A DNA stretch of 64,000 nt, taken from positions 33,618,399 to 33,682,398 of the forward strand of contig OZ026841.1 of assembly GCA_964023205.1 (NCBI GenBank), given 5' to 3'. Shown here piece by piece: positions 11,073-21,559 of the stretch. The DNA comes from Lutraria lutraria. Lineage: Eukaryota > Mollusca > Bivalvia > Venerida > Mactridae. The translations under genes were made by a program, and so were the position numbers. Numbering within the stretch: position 1 is the stretch's first letter; each line of letters starts with the position of its first letter. The notes beneath the pieces were generated by a model. That model was not told where the DNA came from and ran no database searches. It saw only the letters and a program-made list of their open reading frames with translations.

Positions 11073-11697
11073 CCGGTGTAACGTTTTCAAGCTCCCCCCT
11101 TTTCAGGTTACCCCCCGGTAACTTAAAAACGTTTTCAAAGTACCGGCCCCGGTAACATTAAAACGTTTTCAAACTCCCTCCCCCGTTTTAATAATCCCCC
11201 CTCCCTATGTTGATTCTTCATGGCGAAAACGTTTATATTTCAGGTTTTAATTTATACTAAATGATTCACAGTAAACATGGTTTATTGACATGTAATTCCT
11301 GTATTTCTAAACTGTATATATACGCAATAATTTTAGAAGCTATGGAAACCTATTAGGGTTATGGAGAGTACGCGTCTTTATTCAATAAATTAACAAAAAT
11401 GCAAGACATGACCTGTGAAATTCCACACTTACTTTGTGTTCAGAAAACCAACAATAGTTAATAAAAAATATTGTTTTTATATATTTTTTGACGAATTATT
11501 ACCCGGGGGTATTTTGAAAACGTTTTCAGATTACCGGTTAGGGCATTTGAAAATGGAGGGGGTAATTTCAAAACGTTTTAATTGTACCCCTCCCGGTAAC
11601 TTAAAATCGTTTTCAAATTCCCGGGGGTACTCTGAAAACGTTTTAAAGTTACCGGGGGGTAACTTGAAACGGGGGGAGCTTGAAAACGTTACACCGG
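11073..11697. mobile_element. 625-bp TIR element of the CCGGTGTAACG family, copy 1
   Basis: Ends are inverted copies: CCGGTGTAACGTTTTCAAGC on the left and its complement on the right, ending GTTACACCGG. Several subterminal units combine a G-run (GGGGGTAA type) with the 10-bp palindrome AAAACGTTTT, or close variants, about every 40 bp at both ends. TGTA flanks both sides (11069-11072 and 11698-11701), a candidate target duplication. No ORF of transposase size, so non-autonomous. The 123-codon frame at 11415-11786 is repeat-derived. Confidence 0.85.
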
Positions 11698-11701
11698 TGT
11701 A

Positions 11702-13423
11702 CGTAATGAATAACAACCCAATGTGTAACCCAGAAGACAAACTAGCACGGGTATGTTTCACGATACTTTTTATTAAAATAAATTAAAACATTAAAATGTA
11801 GCAAAATATACGTGAAGAAAATAAGCCAAAATAAACATACCAATAAGTTGAAAGTCATTAAAACAACTTTTACAATTAATATTTCACACAATTTGTAATA
11901 TTATATAAATATAAAACCAACGTTAGCTACACTATATTTACAAAATACAATACTTAGCTTATAAACATACAATAGAATGCAAACTTCTATTGCCACAAAT
12001 CTCTTGTTTTGTTCTGTTCAGATTGTGTCAGATCTAGACATTAAATGGCTAAGAGAAAAAGTACCCTCTGTTTTAACCAATAATTTAGCGTAAGTAGAAT
12101 AATATGCATTAATTAAAGTCTGCGGGTACTGAAATCAAATAAAGCAGCTGTTTTAGTCATACTCGCATAACGGCCATGTGTGTTACCATATGGTAAAGTG
12201 TAAACAATTACTTAGTAAACTATCATAACATGTTTTTAGCACTTATTCTCTTGTGAGTAACTTTCAGATCAAGCTCGTAGAGTATAAAGTATTCTCTGTA
12301 AAGAATAAATACATGAAAGACAAGCTAGCCTATGATGGCTTTGTTGTACCATTTCTTTATGGCATCACGTTGTACATGAAGTCGTGTTATCATGTACGTG
12401 TATATTAAGAGACATTGTGTATCACAGTAACAATTAATCCAACCATATCAACAACATAAAAATCAGTCCGTGAGAGTCAAAAGCAATAGCGTATTATGTT
12501 ACAACATCGTAAAATATTATTTACATACATGTAGCATGAAATTACGAATTATTGTACAACTTTATTCGGACATTATGTGTTTGGGGTGGCGTAATTAGAA
12601 TTGTCGACACATTTAGGATATAATTTGATGAAATAACGACTAGATCTAGTAATAATACAACATGTAGTTGAACAGCCGATGAGGTTTTACTGTCTTACAC
12701 AAATCGTTTTATAAGACTAGGAAATCACTTTAACAGTTTCCCGACCGACTCTATTTTTTAGAACCAACCTTAAAGTTTTAACAGTGAAGTCCAAAGTGAA
12801 ACACTGCTTGGGGATGAATCGAACAAAAAATGTGCTGAGAAAAATTAGAAATGTTGGGCGACCTACGCACCTTATTTTTTTGGTCAAATAATCGGAAACA
12901 TGGCCATTCTTTTCTGACCTAGTCATTCGCACAGTAATACTTAATGATATAACTGATGTTTTACACTGTACGGGGTATGTACGTGTCTCCAATCATGCTT
13001 ACGACAATGTTCCAGAGTGAGTCATGTACATTAATGGAAGAAGACGAAGATCATTCTAAAGAATTGTATGTTCGCTGAGATGAATCATATACCTACTTGA
13101 AGAAGATTGATAAAAATATAGATATATACGACAGAAAAATTAAGTCTGCAATTACATACTTAATTACAATAAATATAACAAAATAAATATATTATTACAA
13201 ATGTATATGTATTACTAGAAATATAAATCAATGTAATTATCCACTCATTATAGTGACATAAAGATAGTCATAAATAAAGAGGCCCGACGTTACGCATGTA
13301 ACACACTAAGCACGGCAGTACGATGTACTTCACACATTCCGACCAGCTGCGTCATGGCAACACTAAGCGTCCAATTAAGATGTGTCATCAGATTCTTACA
13401 ACAAAATCCAGGTAACACAAAGT
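11702..13423. other. Intergenic, nothing recognised
   Basis: AT-rich sequence downstream (in gene orientation) of the KY-like gene. A 91-codon frame at 12717-12992 on - has no recognisable motif. TTTATT at 12550 on + would be an AATAAA for the - gene, but no UTR can be traced that far. Confidence 0.35.
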
Positions 13424-14098
13424 CTAGATGGTGTACTCTAACAGAATGTCGTATTTATTATTTCTACCGAACTTCACGTTGAGCTTTACCTTCGTTCCTG
13501 GTGGATAATTTGTTTTGCCGAAATCAATATAGGTCTCGTACATATTCGACCCAATCGGTTCCATTTTGTGCCAATCATCTCCGGCTTTGAGTTGTACATC
13601 CATGGCGTTAGGAACAAAGTACCGGAAGTTGACCCCGTAGCCGACCGACTTCTGCAGCATCATTGGTTCAAGTACATAACATCCCTGCTGTTTCCATAAT
13701 GGGTACTGTTTAGGGTAGGGTTCCACATATTGGTCAACAAATTTCACGTGCAACAAGTAGTTGAACACGTTAATAAAGTTCACACCAGCCTCGCCCCTTG
13801 GTAAAGCGTATATTTCGAATTTGTAAAAACCAGTTTGGGAGACGGCAATGTTGAACTGCATGGCCCCTTCCTTGATCTGTGTGAACACACAGTTATTCAT
13901 CTCTTGAATCGGATCCATACGTTTAAACTTAGTGACAAACTTCGTAGGTTCAGACATCCCGATAATAATTTCGACTTTGTTTGTGCCCAGTCTGATCACC
14001 GGGTCGTCGTGGGTGATACGTGTCAGACCGTACGGCGTGAATTTAGCCTGTTCACCTAAATAGCCTTCAGTAAGGTATGGAATATCCTCTTCTGCCAT
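13424..14098 (-). CDS. KY/hillarin-type Ig-like domain protein, single exon
   Basis: Intact 224-codon frame from ATG at 14098 to a stop at 13424. It has no signal peptide and no membrane helix, so a cytosolic protein is likely. Two beta-rich modules can be seen. Residues about 31-125 include DPVIRLGTNKVEIIIGM, a CVFTQ segment and GFYKFEIYALP (90-100). Residues about 128-224 start YPKQYPLWKQQGCYVLEP and end in a basic beta strand. This pattern recalls the C-terminal Ig-like modules of kyphoscoliosis peptidase and hillarin. Those proteins normally carry an N-terminal transglutaminase-like domain, which is absent here, so no peptidase activity is implied. ATG sits in AATAATGG. Either a standalone module protein or an expressed retrocopy. 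Family call is from pattern memory. Confidence 0.65.
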   Translation of the reverse strand: MAEEDIPYLTEGYLGEQAKFTPYGLTRITHDDPVIRLGTNKVEIIIGMSEPTKFVTKFKRMDPIQEMNNCVFTQIKEGAMQFNIAVSQTGFYKFEIYALPRGEAGVNFINVFNYLLHVKFVDQYVEPYPKQYPLWKQQGCYVLEPMMLQKSVGYGVNFRYFVPNAMDVQLKAGDDWHKMEPIGSNMYETYIDFGKTNYPPGTKVKLNVKFGRNNKYDILLEYTI

Positions 14099-14998
14099 TA
14101 TTCCTTATTTTCAGGTTCACAAATAGTTAGCAACAATAATCACTTTTGTGAAGATATATATTCAGTATATGAGTTCACCTCACAACACTACGGTACTTAA
14201 TAACGGCAACTGTTCTACCTTCTGCGTATCTCGCTTCTACACTGAAATAAACAAATCTTGCTATACACATAAAACGCCCTCTACAATCCTGAAATCCTGG
14301 TGCACCTCTGTTCAGGTATATTTTATTGCTGATTCGTTTTGCAAGCTGTAGACGATCATCCACCTACGTCTTGACAAGAGATAATCATTGAAATACCAAT
14401 TTCACACCTTTGTTTTCGCCAGCCAATCAACTTACACTTTACAGTATCCGACGAATACTGACCACTATCAGCAGTAGCTAGATTATCAATGTATATCCAT
14501 CAATATCAATTGTGTTATATTATTACTTTATAATGGAACGTGAAACTGCCCGGATGTTGTTTTATTAATGTGTTTATACTTTCTCAAACTTCTCCGCATG
14601 AATAATTCTTTGTTATCTTATATAATGTAATATAAACCATGTTATAAACACACCAGTATTGTTCTGTCTGGTTAGACTAGCTCAAGCAACTATACAATTA
14701 TTTAGTGAACACGTAAAATGTATGATAAAGTCCTACACGTTCACAAACCATGTATTGTTTAAAACATCAAAGACATTATTAACGCCCAGCCTTTCACGCC
14801 AACGATTTTCATTGCGATACACTGCTCAACTTTAAGAAACGGACACCTAGAATTTTCAGTATTTTTATGAATAATACTATGACGTCAGTAAATATACAAG
14901 ACAATCAAATTCCTATTCTACATACATGTAAATACGATACATACAAAATGTAATTGTCATTAGAATAAGTAAAACTTACGATAGATTAAAGAGACATT
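14099..14998. other. Region upstream of the KY-like gene
   Basis: Likely 5' flank of the - gene. A TATATATC stretch at 14153-14162 (read on -) lies about 55 bp upstream of the ATG and could be a TATA element. Nothing else recognised. Confidence 0.3.
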
Positions 14999-15050
14999 GC
15001 AGGCTGAAACTGTATCAAAAGTATTAACTTTTTGTACAGTTTCAGCCTGC
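14999..15050. repeat. Perfect 16-bp stem hairpin
   Basis: GCAGGCTGAAACTGTA at 14999-15014 and its exact complement at 15035-15050, with a 20-nt loop. Weaker inverted similarity (TACACTGCTCAACTTT at 14816 against the complement at 15112-15127) suggests it is the core of a decayed MITE of about 315 bp. Confidence 0.7.
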
Positions 15051-15930
15051 TCTGGGCCAGAGTAAGCCCTGTTTACAAAATATTCATAATAGATCATGTT
15101 GACCGATTACACTGAAAGTTGAGCAGTATATTTAATATATGTATACTGATACATTGTTGTTTTTTTTATGTACGTAAAGTTGCTATATTAAGTGTAAAAA
15201 CAACTGCAGGGCACTAAAACAATAATATTATTTTATGGACACATTAGTAAGTACAAATACACCCACACTCTCTTTTCAAGTAGTGAACATATCTTAAATA
15301 GTACGCATACATGTTTCAAGTGAATATCATGTTGTGTTGATTTCATGTGATCATACGTATATATCTATTACATAAATATGTGGTTATGTATAACATGATA
15401 ACACAAATCTTATTGTTAAAATCTCGCCGTGCTTTATTACCTGAGACGAGCAGTATTAACCCTTAATTACTTACAGCTGGAACCAATATACACATAATAA
15501 TATATAATTAAGTCATCGACCCTACAGCATCTAACAGAAAAAAAAAACATTTTTGAGACCACCCTCAGCTCCAAGATGCAAAAAGAAATGTTCAGAAGTA
15601 AAAGTTGTTTCAACATTCCTTCCTATTTTCATTTATTAATTATACCGTAAACTGGCAAGATAAGTGTTTAGTGTATCCTAATATTATAATGGTATAAAGA
15701 TTCTTGAGCAAGAATACATTGAACGCACTTATATGTATACTGTATAGCTCACTGATTATATCCATCCCCGAATATCGAGACTAATCTGCATATGACTTAC
15801 TTGTATTATACGAAATTTGAGGTATAGATGATGTCAAAATTACCAAATATTGTAAGTATTACAGCAGTGACATCATAGAATAATCACACTAAGCTAAATA
15901 CGTATACAAATGTATACATTCGTATGTATA
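15051..15930. other. Intergenic, nothing recognised
   Basis: AT-rich DNA without a coding or RNA signature. Confidence 0.35.
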
Positions 15931-16108
15931 CAGTAAACCCCATGAAAACCGGTACCCCTCCAGACCGGGTCATAAAAGTCCGGTCTTATGAGAATTCCGG
16001 TTTTCAAATAACTTTTGGTAAATTCCCAAAACATATGAAACTTGAAAAGTGGTCCGATTTTCAGCGAATTGTTTCTTGGAGTCCGGCTTTCAGGGAGGGG
16101 TTATACAT
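15931..16108. mobile_element. Pogo-like MITE
   Basis: After TA at 15929-15930 it starts CAGTAAACCCCATGAAAACC. The right end, GGCTTTCAGGGAGGGGTTAT, is an imperfect inverted copy. Internal CCGGTTTT and AAAACCGG blocks repeat, as in pogo/Tigger-type MITEs. Confidence 0.45.
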
Positions 16109-16146
16109 GTATAATAATTATAAGAATTAGTTATCTTCATATTTTG

Positions 16147-16209
16147 AATTTTATGGGATATATTACAAGCGACGCGGAGCGGAGCGTAGTGATATGTCGC
16201 ATAAAATTT
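16147..16209. repeat. Hairpin with GGAGCGTAGTGA loop
   Basis: AATTTTATGGGATAT on the left pairs imperfectly with the complement of ATATGTCGCATAAAATTT on the right. The loop reads GACGCGGAGCGGAGCGTAGT. Similar loops occur in the hairpins at 37200-37320 and 38472-38571. Confidence 0.6.
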
Positions 16210-16950
16210 AAATAATGAACGCTAACTGATTTACAATTTGTCTTAATTTCTGTATATACAGAAAAGTAAGTGACGTATTTTCTCCATATCGGGTTTTAGC
16301 ACATTTTATGCAATATATTTTTCAAATTTCAAATGAAATGCGGACATTTCATTGGACGAGAAATTAGGACAAACTGTAAAGTCATAATTATATATTAAAA
16401 GCTGACTTAAAATAGCTACGAGAAAAATCTGCTATTTCTGCTGTGTTGATGATCGCAAATCTTCTAAAATCAAAATATGATAATGTAGATCAATTTCTAG
16501 ATAAAGGATTTTTGACTAAAAAAACGCAAATCATAAAGAGCGTATAAAATAGTTTTAAGAGGCCAGTCTATAATTATCAGTCTATATATAATTACCAGGT
16601 ATGATAAACCCTCTTGACTTAAGTAATAAAAAAACATCGAATGTTTACATCAATTCAAGAGACATTTTAGATTTATTCAATGAGCTTGAACTAACATCAA
16701 CTATATTTTCACATTCATAATTATTTTGTCAGTATGTTACATTTTTCTAATTATTTGTTTAAACATACTTGAAGGTTTGGCTTGAGAATTAGTCGGGTCT
16801 GTTTCCAATCAGTACAGGTGTATATCTCTATATTCAAGGTATACATACATACTAACGATCACATATAGTATGTATATACGTACATTTCTACACTAAGGCT
16901 TTCCACTAATTAAGATGAATAGTGTTTCGTGAACATTTTTATATTCATAA
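16210..16950. other. Intergenic, nothing recognised
   Basis: AT-rich DNA with no feature I can support. Confidence 0.35.
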
Positions 16951-16951
16951 A

Positions 16952-17130
16952 CAGTGTAACCCCTCCAGAGCGACCCTCTATTGAGCAACAACCTCCTTTC
17001 ATTTAACAACATGATTTATTCCCACTTCACTTTTTCAACTAATAATTCAACCTCTCTAGAGCAACCACCTCTCAACAACAACATGCTTCTGCTGCTTCCA
17101 CAGGGTGTTGTTTAAGAGAGGTAGCTCTGT
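16952..17130. mobile_element. Pogo-like MITE, CAGTGTAACC type
   Basis: Left end CAGTGTAACCCCTCCAGAGC. The right part, TTAAGAGAGGTAGCTCTG, is its imperfect inverted copy, with GAGCAACAACC / GGGTGTTGTTT inside. Same family as 44644-44789. Confidence 0.45.
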
Positions 17131-17164
17131 AGTTTTGTTACTCTGGTGTGTTACAATAAATATC

Positions 17165-17345
17165 AGGCTCACTCGACGACTTTTCCAGCACGAATGCCAG
17201 AGGAAGATCCCCCGTGTATCTCTCTCGTAAGCTAGCTGAACAGTACTTACATGTCGAATTTGGTCCGCGGGTGGGATTCAAACACGCACCGGTTAGGGCC
17301 CGGGCTAGTGATTACTAGTCATTGGCCATAACTACGGGAGCGAGT
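17165..17345 (-). mobile_element. SINE family B (tRNA-headed)
   Basis: On - it starts CTCCCGTAGTTATGGCCAAT, continues with a B-box-like GTTTGAATCCCACC and a unique tail. Heads at 21920-22090 and 48270-48440 have the same CCGTAGTTA / CCGTGGTCG start and GACTAGTAATCACT-like motif. Confidence 0.55.
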
Positions 17346-18865
17346 ATTTATAGAGATTGGCATGTTTACAGCTGAACTCACAAAACAGGAAATCTACAGA
17401 TTTATCTGTTAGTTGGTCACCTGTGTGTTGTTTACATTTCAGGTCAATCTCTAAGATATATCTCGGATATCTGGATTTTATTAATTATCGCTGCTTGACT
17501 CTAACATCGTTATATACGATATACTGCGAGAGTTCATCTTCCTATTCAATACATGTATTTTTAGTAACATCAATTAGCTTACATTTTTACTAATACTAAT
17601 GTCAACATCTAATCTATTGAAATAGTATAAAAATGATGAAATTATAAGACAGCATCCTGTCACCAAAATGGTCTTTACTTCTATAGAATCGACCACTGAT
17701 TATAAGGATTCGCGCCGGGGAAATCGGTAACGACGCGTTTATTTACTTATTCGTCTTCCCGAGTCAAGATAGAAAATAAAGAAAATATTGTTGGCTTAAA
17801 AATTCTACCTTCTTGTACATATACATGTTGAGATTAAAATCAAATCCCATTTTCTAATTATTTTGACAAATGGATAAATCCCCATTCTAGACAGTACCTT
17901 ATTGCATATTATATTTTACCAGAATAAGCTAAAATACATACATATATAATTATAAAAATGTGATAATAATTTCCTCACTGTGTACCTGTCTACACACATC
18001 TGGATTATAAGAGAAACAATTGCATGGAAGATAAGAAGGTATATGTATACCTGATCTTGGCATTATTTCTTCTAATAGGTTTTACAATCATCGTATGTTT
18101 ATAATGAAAGAAGTAAATCTAATTATGCCGATGAAAAATGGCTTCAACACAAAGTAATTACAATAAATTTGTTATGACTAAATTCAGCTGTTAGGCCAGA
18201 AAAGATAGCGTGTGTTTACCCGACTGACCTTAATAAATGTTTCGAAAATCAAAGTACCAATAGAACTCATGAAAACTGAACTAACACTGACATACACTGT
18301 AACATGGAATGGAAACTAGTTTAAGAAGTCCTTAGGTCCGCATTAAAATACATGCGCACTGAACGAGTGACGGCTATGGAATTCATGCAGTTTCCAAAAA
18401 TAAGACAAGAAGTTTTTAACTTAGATACTCTATTTTATTTTGGTCAGGTAACTGCATGTAGATACTGTTTTTCTAGCCACATACACGTATGCTCATACTG
18501 TAAGGCTTAAAGGGTTAACGAAATAAACAAACATACTCGTGCATGTACTCTAGATGAGCAGGTACAAGTGTTTTTGTTTGTTATATGTTTGCAGCTGAGA
18601 ATGTTGAAAGTTGTTTACGCATACTCCGATTTAAATGTAGCGAGGCGTAATAATACAGATATGTACTCTGCGGAATTCCGGCGCGTTTTAAGATGTTTTG
18701 ATCAACGTTGACGAACATTCTTGATTTAACCCCGGGAAGTCATCGCGGCCTTTACCAGTACTAACCACATTCTATCTACAAGCTACTGCCAAGATAACTC
18801 AGAGGTGGAGGACAATTTAACATAGGAAGTTGTATCTTCAGTCTAATTTGTCACGGAGATTGTAA
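17346..18865. other. Intergenic, nothing recognised
   Basis: Mostly AT-rich. The short frame at 17357-17593 has no motif or splice support. Confidence 0.35.
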
Positions 18866-18868
18866 GCC

Positions 18869-18943
18869 TGCCTAGCCCGGGGTTCGAACTCACGACCTCT
18901 CGTTCAGTAGACAAACGCTCAATTTAAACCACTGAGCGGGCTC
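18869..18943 (-). pseudogene. tRNA-like pseudogene / SINE head with CTA anticodon loop
   Basis: On - the sequence folds partly as a tRNA: acceptor AGCCCG against CGGGCT, D-arm-like CTCAGTGGTTTAAATTGAG, anticodon stem CGTTT/GAACG around the 7-nt loop GTCTACT (U33 present, anticodon CTA), and T arm GTGAGTTCGAACCCC. SINE family A heads carry a similar CTAC loop (GGACTACTAAACG at 10630-10945), so this is more likely a SINE head than a working suppressor tRNA. Confidence 0.5.
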
Positions 18944-20679
18944 AAGAAGACAACAAATACGAACATGTTATACATTTTGTATGTTCTTATACTATCTGAT
19001 ATATATATTATCACAAATAAAAGTAATTGGAACGGCATCAAACACAATGTATTATTCTCTCAGATTATGTCACAATCGGTTATGACTAAATCCGGGTTAA
19101 CATTTATAGAATATAGGAATAAAAAACATGCTATTATATGTACCTGTTCAGGTTTTTTGCTGTAAACTATACCCTTAGGTCTGGGAATTTTAGTGGTAGT
19201 TTGCTGACAAATTGGGACAAGAAAGTATAATTACATTGTTGCAATGCTTAAATGAACACAAGCAGTCCCTTATTGTTTGTGATGGGAATTTTTAATCATT
19301 ACAAGTCTTATGTAAGAGTTCAAGATCTGTTTTTATAGATTTGAACTGACTTACGTACGTAATATCCGGTCGATGTTTCGATTGAGACTTTTTGTCTACG
19401 ATTTGGGAGATATTATTTTCAATTTGGTATACGGCCGAATATTGACTACAAAGTCGGCTAAAAACTCTACAGTTCTTATTACCGGAAGTAACTGTTAACT
19501 TTTTACATTATCAACGAAATTCAAGAACATGTGTGACCTGCCAGGTTTCAAACCTACGAACACGAGGTTCGTTGACCTAAACCTCTACGAAAGGAGCTAA
19601 ACACACGAACCCGGATTTTCAGAAGTTGTAAGTTTTTACATACACTATGATGTTTTTATATAAAAACAAACAACATTCACGTGCAACATTGCAAGCTATT
19701 CGTGATCCTAAATCAGATTTTAAACAGCGTAATTAGAAAGTATACAGTTGGGGAGGTGTATGGAATTTCGAGATTTTATTATATCTTTGAGGAAGGGGAA
19801 TGAATTTGAGAGATTTAGTATGTGACATGTACAAAGCGTTACTATACGCTCAGACGGTTTATTTCAAAGTCGATATATAAGAGCGATAAATCTTATACTA
19901 CTGTATTTTGAATTCTACAGCTTAGTTGATTACCTCCCTTTGTTAAATAAAAATTATTTTCAGTAATCTTCAAAATCGAGAATATTTGATGGCTACTAAT
20001 AACAAAGAATTACTCTCATCTTAAGTTCTAAAATAATAAGATAATGTTTGTGCAAAGGTGTGTTAAAGGGGTACGCACTGGAACTGTCATGTCTTGCTTT
20101 TTTCGTACACTAAAAATGCGTTTGTCACTTGTAAAACCATTTTTACCGAAAAGTCAAAGAAGAATGTGCGTTAAAAATGACCCTATAACGCGCGCGTCGA
20201 TATTTTGTTTGTGGATTAGGATAAAAGGCTGACGACAACGATATTTCCGATTCGTCTTTAGAGTTTAACTGAGCACGTATGCTGCCTTTCAAGTATACAA
20301 AACATGAGCAATACTTACCATTTCAGTTTGTTGTCGTTTTTGCGCTATGTTTTCGGTTTTGACAGATCCCGAAAGGGTTCAGTTGTGAAAATGACGAATA
20401 ATTACTGAGGCCGAAATCGGCAGGTTTGGTAAATGTTTTGAGCAAACTAGCGGGATATTTCGTAAATATTTTACAGGGCTTTCATTAATTGATTTAGGCA
20501 TTAAAATGATACCAATATAATTGCTCTTCTAGACGCGACAGTACCAGGGCATGCCCCTTTTAATTAAATTCAGGACACAATCTAAATAAATAAAACAACC
20601 AAGAGTGGAAAATTACTACAATTTATTTCTGCACGAATGTTTTGTCCGCTGTTCTTCTCTTTAATGACGTCTTTCAGTA
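18944..20679. other. Intergenic, one decayed tRNA-like stretch
   Basis: AT-rich. On -, 19530-19610 contains TAGGTTTGAAACCTGGC, a possible degenerate B box. Otherwise nothing recognised. Confidence 0.3.
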
Positions 20680-21330
20680 CCACGTGACTTTTTGCTAAGG
20701 ATGGGTGCTCCAGCAATGGCGGATTCCGTCGATTCAGGTAAGATTTTTCATCCTTGTAGTCTTATATGTACTTTATATTAAAAAAGCTCTTCGCTAGAGC
20801 CCGTCCATTTCAAAAACTCACCCTCGGTTGTAGATTATTTAGCATAATATCCCCTAGTTAAATCGTAAAGTGTCACCGCGCATTTTTCATATACACAATG
20901 TAAGTAGCTAATGGGTGAATTTTTTATATTTTAAGGAATTATCCCCTTTGGGCGGATTTACATGGTTGTTAATTTGGCGCATGATAACAAAACGCCTTTC
21001 AAACACGTTACAATCAAATATTGTCGGTTAATTCTCCAATTTTAGATGTTATGGTCAGGGAGATGACAATGCTAATGATGGGTGACAAAAATATTATGCT
21101 AATGTTGGGTGAAAATGCTAAGGATGGATGTCATAAAAATGTAAGAACTTTCATGCTTGTTAACTGGCTCCAGATATGCTTTTTTCACAAATTTTAGTTT
21201 TATCGGTCGGCACTTAGCCAGAAGCCATTGTCGAAGAATACGGATATCTTGTTTATAACATACAGTGATCAGTGATTATTTGCAATGTTTTCTGATTTCA
21301 GATATATTGTGTGTCAAAAAGACGTAAACT
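20680..21330 (+). repeat. Left long inverted-repeat arm
   Basis: Nearly identical, in inverse, to 26720-27247 plus 29979-30028. It contains ATGGGTGCTCCAGCAATGGC at 20701 ending in a good donor (CAG then GTAAGA) at 20738, and an acceptor TTTCTGATTTCAG ending at 21301, so a transcript could be spliced within the arm. No coherent frame joins these exons in this copy. Confidence 0.8.
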
Positions 21331-21420
21331 TGTCACTTTACGCTGCGACCCGACGTCGAAAAAGAGTTTCAATACAAAAAAAACTGACAACGTCATCTAC
21401 ACAGTAGCTCGGCCGATAAT
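21302..21420 (+). pseudogene. Exon-like relic, CQKDVNL motif, left arm
   Basis: One frame reads VCQKDVNLSLYAATRRRKR and then meets a stop. The right arm encodes a related peptide (CKVCQKDVNLYLHAVNRLQK). Shared protein similarity beyond the DNA-identical part suggests a once-coding exon. The first cysteines of the C-x2-C pair are not kept here. Function unknown. Confidence 0.3.
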
Positions 21421-21559
21421 TGAAAGTATCTTTCACTTCATGATACAAGCACCAAATTTGGCATGAATGTTCAGCAAGGCCAACTCTTTTAACAAAGCAC
21501 GTTAGCCACTCAAATTTTTCAAAATGGCCGCCATATTTTTCAAAATGGCCACCATGGTT

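Noticed and set aside
11415..11786. 123-codon open frame on +
   Set aside because: Most of it crosses the right end of the TIR element, where repeated G-run and AAAACGTTTT units create open frames.
12717..12992. 91-codon open frame on -
   Set aside because: No motif, no splice or UTR context; length is within chance for this region.
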